NCBI RefSeq assembly: GCF_017948595.1
Contig: NZ_JAGFBV010000003.1
Coordinates: 1-64,000, forward strand
Direction: 5' to 3'
DNA: 64,000 nt
DNA from: Flavobacterium geliluteum
Lineage (GTDB): Bacteria; Bacteroidota; Bacteroidia; Flavobacteriales; Flavobacteriaceae
The notes below the pieces were generated by a model. It ran no database searches. It was given only the letters and a program-made list of their open reading frames with translations, and had not been told where the DNA came from. Below are positions 54,314 to 63,789 of this stretch, one piece after another. The position numbers were made by a program, and so were the translations under genes. The stretch's first letter is position 1; each line of letters starts with the position of its first letter.

Positions 54314-55534
54314 ATGAAAAAAAACAATAAACAACGCTCGCTTCTGTCACTGGTATTGATGTGTTTGATGGCTTTTACAAATTGTAAAATGATTTCGCAG
54401 GAACCGGTAAAAAGTGATATCGTCATTTCTAAAAATGCAAAATGGTCAGAAAAAATGGCTTTGACATTGATGAAAAGACATGAAAGATCGTATATGATTG
54501 ATGATTCTAAAAACCCAAAATGGGATTATGTACATGGCTTGGTTTTACATGCGATAGAGGAATTAAATAAAGTGCAGCCTGATCCAAGATATGCTGCTTA
54601 TGTGAGAGATTATGTCGATACTTTGGTAGACAAAGACGGTAATATTAAAACGTACGAACTGGAGAAATACAATATCGATATGGTGGTAGCGGGTCGATTA
54701 TTGTTTGACCTTTATGAAACGACAAAAGACAACCGCTATTTGGTAGCTTTGCAGACTTTAAAAAAACAATTAGAGGGGCAGCCAAGAACCAATTCTGGCG
54801 GATTTTGGCATAAAAAAATCTATCCTAACCAAATGTGGTTAGATGGTTTGTACATGGGAGAGCCATTTTATGCGCAGTATACAGTGACTTTCGAAAACGG
54901 TAAAAATCTAGACGATGTAGCCAAACAATTTGAGCAGATTCAGTTGCATGCTACCGATCCTAAAACGGGTTTATTGTACCACGGTTGGGACGAGAGCAAA
55001 GCAATGCCGTGGGCTGATAAAGTGACAGGAAATTCTCCAAACTTTTGGTCAAGAGCATTAGGCTGGTACGCCATGGCGCTTGTAGATGCCTTAGATTACT
55101 TTCCGAAGGATCATCCAAAACAAAAAGAATTAGTTGGGTACCTCAATACTGTTGCTGCTGCTTTGGCGAAATATCAGGACAAATCTGGTCTTTGGTATCA
55201 GGTAACGGATAAAATGGGTAAAGAAGGTAATTATCTGGAAGCTTCAGGTTCTTCTATGTTTACTTATGCTTTTGCAAAAGGAGCCAACAAAGGATATTTA
55301 CCTTCTAAATATAAAAAACTGGCCAATAAGGCTTTTGATGGTTTGACAAAACAATTGATAAAAGTAGATGCTGACGGAACCATTACACTCACTCAGGCTT
55401 GTCAGGTGGCAGGTTTAGGTGGTGATCCTTATCGTGACGGATCGTACGAATATTATGTAAACGAAAGAAAAAAAGACAACGATCCGAAAGCAACCGGCCC
55501 TTTTATATTAGCGGCTTTAGAGCTTAACAGATAA
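54314..55534 (+). CDS. Unsaturated rhamnogalacturonyl/glucuronyl hydrolase, GH105
   Basis: This 406-residue lipoprotein has its lipobox at FTNC (Cys24). It has an (alpha/alpha)6 barrel. YNIDMVVAGR and YPNQMWLDGLYMGEPFYAQY hold the conserved residues, including the catalytic Asp of MWLDGLYM. WFLSARALGWYAMALVD-like (FWSRALGWYAMALVDALDYFP) and GGDPYRDGSYEYYVNE are family motifs. It would remove the unsaturated uronate left by pectate or rhamnogalacturonan lyases, feeding KduI. It is followed by GH43 at 24 bp. Confidence 0.92.
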   Translation: MKKNNKQRSLLSLVLMCLMAFTNCKMISQEPVKSDIVISKNAKWSEKMALTLMKRHERSYMIDDSKNPKWDYVHGLVLHAIEELNKVQPDPRYAAYVRDYVDTLVDKDGNIKTYELEKYNIDMVVAGRLLFDLYETTKDNRYLVALQTLKKQLEGQPRTNSGGFWHKKIYPNQMWLDGLYMGEPFYAQYTVTFENGKNLDDVAKQFEQIQLHATDPKTGLLYHGWDESKAMPWADKVTGNSPNFWSRALGWYAMALVDALDYFPKDHPKQKELVGYLNTVAAALAKYQDKSGLWYQVTDKMGKEGNYLEASGSSMFTYAFAKGANKGYLPSKYKKLANKAFDGLTKQLIKVDADGTITLTQACQVAGLGGDPYRDGSYEYYVNERKKDNDPKATGPFILAALELNR

Positions 55535-55558
55535 TCATTTAAAAGTAATTTTTTTAGA

Positions 55559-57178
55559 ATGAAATATAGCAAAAGCATTTTTATTTGTCTGTTTTTCCTG
55601 CTGATGCAAAAAGATTTCGCACAAGAAAAACCGTTTGTATCGCAAGCCTGGGTTTCGGATAACGGAAACGGAACCTACACAAATCCTATCATTCATGCTG
55701 ATTATTCAGATCCTGATGTGGTGCGCGTAGGCGATGATTTTTATATGACAGCATCGTCTTTTAATGCTATTCCGGGACTGCCTATTTTGCATTCTAAAGA
55801 TTTGGTCAACTGGAAAATTATTAGTTACGCTCTTGCGAAACAAATTCCAACAGAAACTTTTGATAAAGTGCAACACGGAAACGGGGTTTGGGCTCCCAGC
55901 ATTAATTTTCATAATAATGAATTTTATATCTATTACCCAGATCCGGATTTCGGAATTTACATGATAAAAGCTAAAAAAGCAGAAGGTCCCTGGTCTGAAC
56001 CTATTATGGTAAAAGCAGGAAAAGGACTTATAGATCCTAGTCCGCTTTGGGATACGGATGGGAAAGCTTATCTGGCTCATGCTTTTGCAGGAAGTCGCGC
56101 CAAAATTAAGACTTTGCTAGTCGTTTGCTCGATGAATCCGGAAGGTACCATTGCTTCTAATGATGCCGTAATGATTATCGATGGGCACGAAGACGAAGGT
56201 ACTATTGAAGGTCCTAAATTTTATAAGCGGAATAATTATTATTACATTTTTGCCCCTGCTGGTGGCGTTGCGACGGGCTGGCAAACTGTTTTGAGGTCTA
56301 AAAATGTTTTTGGACCTTATGAAAAAAGGAAAGTTTTAGAAGAAGGAAAATCCAAAATAAATGGTCCGCATCAAGGCGCTTGGGTACAAACGCAGACAGG
56401 TGAAGACTGGTTTATTCATTTTCAGGACAGAGGCGCGTATGGCAGAATTGCACATTTACAGCCTATGAAATGGGAGAATGATTGGCCTATTATGGGTGTA
56501 GATGCAGATAAAAATGGCATCGGAGAACCTGTTGCAACTTTCAAAAAGCCCAATGTGGGTAAAACGTATCCGATAGAAACACCCGCTGATTCGGATGAAT
56601 TTAATACGCCAAAATTAGGTTTACAATGGCAGTGGCAAGCAAACGATCAGAGCAATTGGGGATTTCCGACAAGTTTAGGATATTTTAATTTGTATTGTCT
56701 TCCGGCTCCAAAAGAGGCAAAAGGTATTTTTGATTTGCCGAACATGTTAATCCAAAAATTTCCTGCTGAAGAATTCACGGCTACCGCCAAACTGACCTTC
56801 AATTCGAGAATCGACGGAGAATCGACCGGACTGATGATCATGGGTTTAGATTATAGTTGTTTGTCTCTGAAAAGTGACAACGGAAAATTATACTTAAACC
56901 AAAAAAACGGCACTTTTGATAAGGTAATTTCGGAGACTGAAACGGCACCAGTAGCGATAACCAACAAAACGGTTTATCTTAGGGTAAAAGTAAAAAAAGG
57001 CGCTATTTGTAGTTTTTTCTACAGTGTTGATGATAAAAATTATCAATCAATAGGCAAAGATTTTACGGCCAAAGAAGGAAAATGGATTGGAACAAAAATG
57101 GGTTTCTTTGCACTGAGCCCCAAAGTAACAAATGATTCAGGAAATGTTGCAATAGATTGGTTTAGAATTACAAAATAA
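55559..57178 (+). CDS. Glycoside hydrolase family 43 enzyme with C-terminal beta-sandwich
   Basis: This 539-residue secreted enzyme has a signal peptide (KSIFICLFFLLMQKDFA). The five-bladed propeller (about 40-330) has catalytic base region HADYSDPDVVRVGDDFYM, pKa-modulating Asp in LIDPSPLWDTDGK and acid Glu in TIEGPKFYKRNN. A concanavalin-like domain (about 350-535, GH43_C2 type) ends the protein. It is probably an arabinofuranosidase, galactosidase or xylosidase acting on pectin side chains. The subfamily is not certain. Confidence 0.9.
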   Translation: MKYSKSIFICLFFLLMQKDFAQEKPFVSQAWVSDNGNGTYTNPIIHADYSDPDVVRVGDDFYMTASSFNAIPGLPILHSKDLVNWKIISYALAKQIPTETFDKVQHGNGVWAPSINFHNNEFYIYYPDPDFGIYMIKAKKAEGPWSEPIMVKAGKGLIDPSPLWDTDGKAYLAHAFAGSRAKIKTLLVVCSMNPEGTIASNDAVMIIDGHEDEGTIEGPKFYKRNNYYYIFAPAGGVATGWQTVLRSKNVFGPYEKRKVLEEGKSKINGPHQGAWVQTQTGEDWFIHFQDRGAYGRIAHLQPMKWENDWPIMGVDADKNGIGEPVATFKKPNVGKTYPIETPADSDEFNTPKLGLQWQWQANDQSNWGFPTSLGYFNLYCLPAPKEAKGIFDLPNMLIQKFPAEEFTATAKLTFNSRIDGESTGLMIMGLDYSCLSLKSDNGKLYLNQKNGTFDKVISETETAPVAITNKTVYLRVKVKKGAICSFFYSVDDKNYQSIGKDFTAKEGKWIGTKMGFFALSPKVTNDSGNVAIDWFRITK

Positions 57179-57185
57179 ATTGAAA

Positions 57186-59183
57186 ATGAAAAAGATTATA
57201 GCACTATTATTATTTGTCACCTTTGGATTGAGTGCACAAAATAAGTACAAAAACTGGTCAGATGTCGTTCAGAAAAATCAACCGGAATGGTTTGCTAGCG
57301 AAGAAGCAAAAAAGATCGCTGAGAATATTTTATTGTACCAAAGAGATATTGGTGGCTGGCCAAAAAATATTCAGATGCAAAACGAATTGACGCCTCAACA
57401 AAAAAAGGATTTAATTGATTTGAAAAAATCAACAAAAGATGTGACAACAGATAATAAAGCAACGTGTTTAGAAATGCTTTTTATGTCTAAAATGTATGAG
57501 CAGGTTAAGGACGAGCGTTATAAGACATCTTTCTTAAAGGGACTTGACTATTTACTGGAGGCACAGTATGAAAACGGTGGTTGGCCCCAGTTTTTTCCTT
57601 TAAAAAAAGGGTATTATACGCATATTACATACAACGATAATTCGATGGTCAATATTTTGGATATTCTAAGGGAAATCGCTTATGAGACCAATTTTTACAG
57701 TATAAAACCTTCTGCAGCAGAGCTTGAAAAAACCAAAGTTGCGTTGAATAAAGGAATAGATTGCATCCTAAAAACACAATACAAACAAAATGGAGTATTG
57801 ACGGCCTGGTGCGCACAACATGATGAGGTGACTTTGGCTCCGGCTAATGCAAGAGCTTTTGAATTGGCCTCGCTAAGCGGCTTTGAATCGGCCAAAATTG
57901 TTTTGTTTTTGATGTCTGTAAAAAATCCTTCACCAGAAATTATTACATCAGTAAAAAGTGCGTACGCTTGGTTCGAGAAAACAAAAATCACCAATCTTGA
58001 AGAAAAAAGAGTACTTAATGATGCTGGAAAAATTATCGATAAAAAAATGATTCCGACTACCAATGCAGCGCCAATTTGGGCAAGATTTATGGAGTTGGAT
58101 ACCAACGAACCTTTCTTTTGTGACCGTGATGGCATTAAGAAAAAAACATTGGCCGAGATTGGGGACGAGAGAAGAAACGGTTATTCCTGGTATTCTGATG
58201 CAGGAAAGGAAGTCTTAAAAAAGTACGCAAGCTGGGCGGTTAAAAATGGTGTAAAAGTTTCTGATGCTGGATCATCAGTAAAAAAAAAAGACAATTATTT
58301 TACGGTAGCACAAGACGGATCGGGTGATTTTACTAAAATTCAAGAGGCGATAAATGCGGCTCCTTCTTTTCCTTACGAAAGAATCACGATTTTTATCAAA
58401 AACGGAATATACACAGAAAAAGTAAGGGTTCCGGAGTGGAATACCCATTTGACTTTGGTAGGAGAAAGTAAAGAAAATACGATCATTGCTTTTGATGACA
58501 ATTTTTCGAAAATAAATTTAGGAAGAAACAGCACTTTTTATACACCAACTGTTTTAGTCGAGGGAGATGATTTCTCGGCGACTAATTTAACGATTAAAAA
58601 TACTTCTGGCGACAACGGACAAGCAATTGCTTTGTCGGTTGTCGCCAATCGTGTTGTGGTTGCAAACTGTAATATTCTGGGTAATCAGGATACATTGTAT
58701 TTGTCTGGAAAATCTGCAAAACACTATTTTAGAGATTGTTATATCGAAGGTACAACTGATTTTATTTTTGGAGGTGCAACGGCTTTGTTCGAAAATTGTG
58801 TGATTCATAGTCTCAAAAGTTCGTTTATTACCGCCGCTTCAACTCCCGAAGGAACGGAGTTTGGATTTGTATTTAAAGATTGTAAAATTACCGCAAATCC
58901 TTTGGCTACAGCTGTTTATTTAGGAAGACCCTGGCGTATTTATGCCAAAACAGTTTTTATAAATTGCGAATTGGGAAAACAAATCAAACCGGAAGGTTGG
59001 GAAAACTGGTCGAAACCCGATGCCGAAAAAAATGCTTTTTACGCAGAATACAGTTGCAAAGGTGAAGGCTTTCAACCCACTAAAAGAGTGGCTTGGTCGC
59101 ATCAGCTTTCTAAAAAAGAAGCCGACAATTACACTATAGAAAATATTCTGAAAGAGGATGTAACTAATTGGTATTCAAAATAA
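57186..59183 (+). CDS. PL10 pectate lyase fused to CE8 pectin methylesterase
   Basis: About 665 residues from the ATG at 57186, with signal peptide KKIIALLLFVTFGLSAQ. The first half (about 30-345) is a PL10 pectate lyase: RDIGGWPKNIQM, AQYENGGWPQFFPLKKGYYT, ITYNDNSMVNIL, AWCAQHDEVTLAPANARAFE. A short linker leads to a CE8 domain (about 370-660) with GIYTEKV, GNQDTLYL, catalytic Asp in TTDFIFGGATALFENC, and YLGRPWRIYA. One chain would demethylate pectin and then cut it. It overlaps no neighbour and is followed by the second GH28. Confidence 0.93.
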   Translation: MKKIIALLLFVTFGLSAQNKYKNWSDVVQKNQPEWFASEEAKKIAENILLYQRDIGGWPKNIQMQNELTPQQKKDLIDLKKSTKDVTTDNKATCLEMLFMSKMYEQVKDERYKTSFLKGLDYLLEAQYENGGWPQFFPLKKGYYTHITYNDNSMVNILDILREIAYETNFYSIKPSAAELEKTKVALNKGIDCILKTQYKQNGVLTAWCAQHDEVTLAPANARAFELASLSGFESAKIVLFLMSVKNPSPEIITSVKSAYAWFEKTKITNLEEKRVLNDAGKIIDKKMIPTTNAAPIWARFMELDTNEPFFCDRDGIKKKTLAEIGDERRNGYSWYSDAGKEVLKKYASWAVKNGVKVSDAGSSVKKKDNYFTVAQDGSGDFTKIQEAINAAPSFPYERITIFIKNGIYTEKVRVPEWNTHLTLVGESKENTIIAFDDNFSKINLGRNSTFYTPTVLVEGDDFSATNLTIKNTSGDNGQAIALSVVANRVVVANCNILGNQDTLYLSGKSAKHYFRDCYIEGTTDFIFGGATALFENCVIHSLKSSFITAASTPEGTEFGFVFKDCKITANPLATAVYLGRPWRIYAKTVFINCELGKQIKPEGWENWSKPDAEKNAFYAEYSCKGEGFQPTKRVAWSHQLSKKEADNYTIENILKEDVTNWYSK

Positions 59184-59206
59184 ATTTCGATAAAAAAACA
59201 AAAAAT

Positions 59207-60556
59207 ATGCAGTTTAAATATCTTCTTTTTTTACTAATTTGCTCCGTTACATTTGCTCAAAATACTGATTTTCCGAGTGCAAAAGTAGACGAAATTGTCA
59301 ATAGAATTCAGTTACCAGTTTTTCTGTCTTATCAAATCAATATTACAAAATTAGGTGCCAAAGGCGATTCGCTAACCAACAACAAAGCGGTTTTTGATAA
59401 GGCGATGGCGCTGTGTAGAAAGAATAAAGGCGGAACGATCATTGTACCAAAAGGAATCTATAAAGTTAACGGTCCGATTCATTTTGTGAGTAATGTTAAT
59501 TTGAAGATTGAGAAAGGCGCAAAAATCAAATTTAGCGATAATCCGGATGATTATTTACCGATGGTTTTGACCAGTTGGGAGGGTACGATGGTGTACAATT
59601 ATAGTCCGTTAATATATGCTTTTGAGTGCGAAAACATTGCCATTACCGGCGAAGGAACGATTGATGGCGAGGGAGGAATCACATGGAAAAGTTTTAAATC
59701 AAAAGAAAATGAGGGTAAAAACCTGAGCCGAGAGATGAATCATAATAATGTTCCTCTGAAGGATAGAAAACTAGGAAACGGTTTTTTCCTGCGTCCGCAG
59801 ATGATTCAGTTTTTTAAGTGTAAAAATATTTTGGTCGAGAATATTCGTATCGAAGATTCTCCGTTTTGGTGCTTGCATTTGCTGCAATCGCAAAGTATTA
59901 CCGTACGCGGCATCAGTTATAAATCGTTAAATTACAACAATGATGGTATCGATCCCGAATATGCCAAAGATGTTTTGATAGAAAATGTAACTTTTGATAA
60001 TGCAGATGATAACGTAGCCATAAAAGCTGGCAGAGACGATGAAGGAAGAGCAAATTCGGCTACACCAAGTGAGAATATTGTCATTAGAAATTGCAATTTC
60101 AAAGGGCTTCATGGAGTAGTGATTGGAAGCGAAATGTCGGCTGGAGTCCAGAATGTGTATGTCGAAAATTGTAAAACGGTAGGCTATCTCAAAAGAGGAA
60201 TTTATTTAAAAACCAATGCAGACAGAGGTGGTTTTATAAAAAATATTTTTGTTCGAAAGATACAATTAGACGAAGTCGAAGATTGTATTTATATCACAGC
60301 CAATTATCACGGCGAAGGCAAAGGACATCAGTCTGAAATTTCGAATGTTTCGTTTTCTGATATTACGTGCAACAAAGCTTCGGCAGCGGGCATTGTTATT
60401 CAGGGGTTTCCAGACAAAAAAATACAAAATATTACACTGAATAATATCGAAATTAAGTGGGCAAAAAATGCTATTTCGAGCGAAAATGCCGAAAATGTAT
60501 TGATGAATGAGGTTGTGATTGGCGAGAGAGCGACCGTTCCGTCGGCTGCTAAATAA
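59207..60556 (+). CDS. Glycoside hydrolase family 28 enzyme with altered RIK motif
   Basis: About 449 residues from the ATG at 59207; an in-frame start at 59168 would overlap the previous gene. Signal peptide QFKYLLFLLICSVTFAQ. It keeps NDGIDPE, NADDNVAIKAG (DD) and HGVVIGSE, but reads G-I-Y-L-K at the place of the R-I-K motif (Y333 for the Arg), and the glycine before His is replaced by Leu (GLHG). These are substrate-binding positions, so the enzyme probably has a specificity other than plain polygalacturonate, for example rhamnogalacturonan or a modified oligomer. It is the second GH28 of the locus. Confidence 0.88.
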   Translation: MQFKYLLFLLICSVTFAQNTDFPSAKVDEIVNRIQLPVFLSYQINITKLGAKGDSLTNNKAVFDKAMALCRKNKGGTIIVPKGIYKVNGPIHFVSNVNLKIEKGAKIKFSDNPDDYLPMVLTSWEGTMVYNYSPLIYAFECENIAITGEGTIDGEGGITWKSFKSKENEGKNLSREMNHNNVPLKDRKLGNGFFLRPQMIQFFKCKNILVENIRIEDSPFWCLHLLQSQSITVRGISYKSLNYNNDGIDPEYAKDVLIENVTFDNADDNVAIKAGRDDEGRANSATPSENIVIRNCNFKGLHGVVIGSEMSAGVQNVYVENCKTVGYLKRGIYLKTNADRGGFIKNIFVRKIQLDEVEDCIYITANYHGEGKGHQSEISNVSFSDITCNKASAAGIVIQGFPDKKIQNITLNNIEIKWAKNAISSENAENVLMNEVVIGERATVPSAAK

Positions 60557-60612
60557 ACGTATGGTTTTATGTTTCTTTTGAAGTTTTAGTTTAAAAATTT
60601 AATGATTGTACT

Positions 60613-61356
60613 ATGAAAAATTATCTTCTGATTCTTTGGTTGGTTTCGGCTACTTGTTTTGCTCAAAAAACAACACTTTACGGCATTGGCGATTCTACTA
60701 TGGCTACCAAACAAAATCCAGATCGTAATCCCGAATTTGGTTGGATGCAAGTGCTTCAGCCTTTTTTTAAAGATAATATTAAGGTAGAAAACAAAGCCGT
60801 AAACGGTCGTAGTACCAAAAGTTTTATCAACGAAAAACGTTGGGATTCTGTGTATAAAAAACTGCAAAAAGGGGATTATGTTTTTATAGAATTTGGACAT
60901 AATGATGCAAAAATAAACGACTCTGCACGATTTACAAATCCGCATACGAGTTATCGACATAATCTGATTAGATTTGTGAAAGAGAGCAGAGAAAAAGGAG
61001 CTATTCCGGTGTTATTAAGCTCGATTTCAAGACGTAATTTTAACGAAAAAGGAGTCTTGGTCGCTACGCATGGCGAATATACTTTAGAGACGAGATTGCT
61101 GGCTCAGGAGTACAAAGTGCCGTTTATCGATTTAGAATATTATACCGAATTAATGGAGCTAAAGTACGGTCCTGAAAGATCAAAAGAGTTGCATTTGCAT
61201 TTTAAAAAAGGAGAAGAGCCTTATTATACAGAAGACAAGGCAGATGATACGCATTTGTCTAAAAAAGGTGCGACCGAAGTCGCTCAAATTGTAATAAATC
61301 AAATTAAACTTCTGGAGGACAGGACTATGAATGTCCTTAAAAAGAGTATCAAATAA
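60613..61356 (+). CDS. Rhamnogalacturonan acetylesterase-like, SGNH hydrolase (CE12)
   Basis: This 247-residue secreted enzyme has a signal peptide (KNYLLILWLVSATCFAQ). SGNH blocks: GIGDSTMA with the catalytic Ser, NGRSTKSF (Gly), EFGHNDAK (Asn) and DDTHLSKKGA (Asp and His). The GDSTMA form is that of CE12. It would remove acetyl groups from rhamnogalacturonan or other pectin parts. It is the last gene of the pectin locus, before a 380-bp gap. Confidence 0.9.
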   Translation: MKNYLLILWLVSATCFAQKTTLYGIGDSTMATKQNPDRNPEFGWMQVLQPFFKDNIKVENKAVNGRSTKSFINEKRWDSVYKKLQKGDYVFIEFGHNDAKINDSARFTNPHTSYRHNLIRFVKESREKGAIPVLLSSISRRNFNEKGVLVATHGEYTLETRLLAQEYKVPFIDLEYYTELMELKYGPERSKELHLHFKKGEEPYYTEDKADDTHLSKKGATEVAQIVINQIKLLEDRTMNVLKKSIK

Positions 61357-61736
61357 ATAGAATTGCATTACAAATCATTATAATTTAGCATTTTTGCTAA
61401 TATTGATTTTAGTCTAAATTATAAATTGTTCTCTATTTTACGTGCAATAAAATCCGAGTTTTTATGTTTTATTCAAGTTGGTTATGGTAGTCAATTTAGA
61501 CAACCAAATCAGCTGGCAATTGTATAATGTGTATATGAAATGTGTAATTTTTATACATTAAGGTTTTGTAGTGTATTGTGTAACTTGTTCATTTTCAGAC
61601 TGAGGTTGATGTGGCATACTGCTTGCAAAGTAGGATTTTATCAAATAATCTTATTCTTTTTACTATTCAATAAATAATTTAAGAAGAAGAGATAATAGAT
61701 TAAATAAAAGCCATAAAATTCAACAGTATTTTTAAT
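61357..61736. other. 380-bp intergenic region
   Basis: It lies between the pectin locus and the glycosyltransferase. A small stem TTGGTT (61478-61483) / AACCAA (61502-61507) is the only structure seen, and there is no clear terminator after the esterase. I see no ORF, RNA or operator copy here. Confidence 0.5.
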
Positions 61737-63200
61737 ATGAAAAGCGAAGCAATTACCTCAAAACAATTTTTTTCTTCTAGTAATGACATTAGTAGTAACG
61801 AACATTCATTAAGCAATTCTGTCTTTCGTATTCAAAACGAATCGACACACAAATCTGTCAAAAGACCATCAAGTGTATTGGGTCTGATAGTCCTTATCGG
61901 AACTTTTATCCTAATGATTACAGGTGCTTTTTTTGTGTATCAATTTCAAGCCGACTTTGATCAGTTTCATCTGGAAAGGATCAATTCTACATGGGGACTT
62001 CCATTTCTTGTGCTAACAGTTGCCTTATTCTTTTTTCAAGCGGGTGTGTTTTTGTATAATTTATACCTGTATTACAAATACAAGCCAATCGAATCGGTAA
62101 CAGATGATTTGTTGCCTACTTGTACCGTCATTGTGCCTGCCTACAACGAGGGAAAACTGGTTTGGGACACTTTATTGAGTTTGGCAGATAGCGATTATCC
62201 AGAGCAAAAAATGCAGATACTTGCCGTTGATGATGGTAGTAAAGACGATACCTGGTACTGGATGCAGCAAGCAAAAATAAGATTGGGTGACCGTTTGACA
62301 ATTTACCAACAACCTGAAAACAAAGGAAAACGTCATGCACTTTACCGTGGTTTTAAGTTAGGAACGGGAGAAATTTTTGTAACGGTAGACAGTGATTCAA
62401 TTGTAAAAAAAGATACTTTACGTAATTTAGTAAGTCCATTTGTTGTGGATGAAAAATGTGGCGCAGTTGCGGGAAATGTTCAGGTTTTAAACAATAAAAA
62501 AGCATTGCTTCCAAAAATGCTGAATGTTAGTTTCGTAATGAGTTTTGAGTTCATGCGTTCTGCAGAAAGTATGTTGGGTTCTGTACTTTGTACTCCAGGA
62601 GCTGCTGCTGCTTATCGCAATACTGCTGTTTTTGGTTGCTTGCAAGAGTGGATCAATCAAACTTTTATGGGACAGCCTTCAGACATTGGAGAAGATCGCG
62701 CCATGACCAATATGATACTCAAACAAGGGCACCATGTATTGTTTCAAAAAAATGCGTATGTATTGACCAATGTTCCTGAAGAATATACAGGTTTATACAA
62801 AATGTTTATCAGATGGAGCAGAAGTAATGTTCGCGAAAATATCATGATGGCACAATTTGTTTTTAAAGATTTTAGAAAAGAATCAAAATTTGGTGCAAGG
62901 CTTTTATTTTTAAATCAATCTTTAAAAATTGTTTTGGCATACCCATTTCTACTGTTTATGTTCTATTTGATAGCAACACATCCCTTATTATTTTTAAGTT
63001 CGACCATGTTGGGGATATTGATTTTTTCTAGCTTTTCGGTTTTCTTTTATGCAAAGAGATACAGCGTAGGTGAGGCATTTTGGGCTTATTCGTATAGTAT
63101 TTTTTATACTTTTAGCCTATTCTGGATCACACCTTATGCGATTATTACAGCCAACAAAAGAGGATGGCTTACCAGAGGATTAACGGAGAAAGTTAGTTAA
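61737..63200 (+). CDS. Processive family 2 glycosyltransferase (hyaluronan synthase/NodC-like)
   Basis: This 487-residue membrane enzyme has two N-terminal TM segments (about 42-65 and 83-107), then a GT2 domain: CTVIVPAYNEG, VDDGSKDD near 160, the metal-binding DSDS near 216 and the acid region GEDRAMTNMI near 318. RWSRSN follows, where processive enzymes have Q-x2-R-W; here the Gln is replaced (MFIRW). Three or four TM segments close the protein. It would build a beta-linked polysaccharide from a UDP-sugar and pass it across the membrane. It stands alone, so the product is unknown. Confidence 0.85.
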   Translation: MKSEAITSKQFFSSSNDISSNEHSLSNSVFRIQNESTHKSVKRPSSVLGLIVLIGTFILMITGAFFVYQFQADFDQFHLERINSTWGLPFLVLTVALFFFQAGVFLYNLYLYYKYKPIESVTDDLLPTCTVIVPAYNEGKLVWDTLLSLADSDYPEQKMQILAVDDGSKDDTWYWMQQAKIRLGDRLTIYQQPENKGKRHALYRGFKLGTGEIFVTVDSDSIVKKDTLRNLVSPFVVDEKCGAVAGNVQVLNNKKALLPKMLNVSFVMSFEFMRSAESMLGSVLCTPGAAAAYRNTAVFGCLQEWINQTFMGQPSDIGEDRAMTNMILKQGHHVLFQKNAYVLTNVPEEYTGLYKMFIRWSRSNVRENIMMAQFVFKDFRKESKFGARLLFLNQSLKIVLAYPFLLFMFYLIATHPLLFLSSTMLGILIFSSFSVFFYAKRYSVGEAFWAYSYSIFYTFSLFWITPYAIITANKRGWLTRGLTEKVS

Positions 63201-63250
63201 TCTGTAACAAATAAACAGGTAAAACAAACAAACGATATTACTATGAATCA

Positions 63251-63284
63251 AAAACCACTTTTATTGTAAAAGTGGTTTTTTTTT
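63251..63284 (+). terminator. Rho-independent terminator of the glycosyltransferase gene
   Basis: AAAACCACTTTTA (63251-63263) and TAAAAGTGGTTTT (63267-63279) pair around a short loop and are followed by a run of T. It is 50 bp past the stop. Confidence 0.9.
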
Positions 63285-63398
63285 GTTCAAAAGTGATGCC
63301 CTTATTCTCAATCCTCAATATCAATAAAAGGGTTATATGAGTTTAAAAAAGAAACAGATAAGTAGGGTGTTTTTATCCTAAAAAATTTGAATATTGGG

Positions 63399-63415
63399 TA
63401 TGTCAATCTGACATA
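63399..63415. promoter_or_regulatory. Inverted repeat TATGTCA-N3-TGACATA
   Basis: This perfect 7-bp dyad with a 3-nt spacer lies in the long region before the last gene. It is an operator-like site with no assigned protein. Confidence 0.35.
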
Positions 63416-63454
63416 AAAAATACGCTTACGCTAAATTCCCTCTACCAACTTTAG

Positions 63455-63487
63455 ACGGAGACGTGACGGAAGCGTGACGGAGAAGTG
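63455..63487. repeat. Three direct repeats of 11 bp
   Basis: ACGGAGACGTG, ACGGAAGCGTG and ACGGAGAAGTG follow one another without gap, and ACC comes next. The period is close to one helical turn. They could be a regulator array for the lipoprotein gene at 63790, about 300 bp downstream. This is based on sequence only. Confidence 0.5.
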
Positions 63488-63789
63488 ACCTTAAAAAGCG
63501 CAATGTCATACTGGCAGTTTTTATAAAAAAATCTAGCTAACAAATGTTGCTAACCTTTTGATATTATACTTTATACGGATGTTTTAAAGAGATTGCAATG
63601 ACCTTACAATTATATAAAGAATATTAAAAATGCTATAAATTTTATTATTTAGTTTTGATGAAATTTATCTAAATGTTTGTTTAATAGATTATAAGCTCTA
63701 TACAATCAAGATATTTTTGATTGCATTACATTTGTAAATGAATACAATAAGTAAGAATAATACACGTTTTTAATTAAAATCCCAAGACT

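Larger units (their letters stand above)
63201..63789. other. 589-bp intergenic region
   Basis: It holds the terminator of the glycosyltransferase gene, a 7-bp inverted repeat (63399-63415), three 11-bp direct repeats (63455-63487) and a -7-like TACATTTG (63727-63734), each listed separately or in the findings. I see no RNA gene and no ORF. Confidence 0.6.

Noticed and set aside
57695..58135. A 146-codon minus-strand frame within the PL10-CE8 gene
   Set aside because: It is antisense to the well-supported PL10 domain and has no recognisable features.
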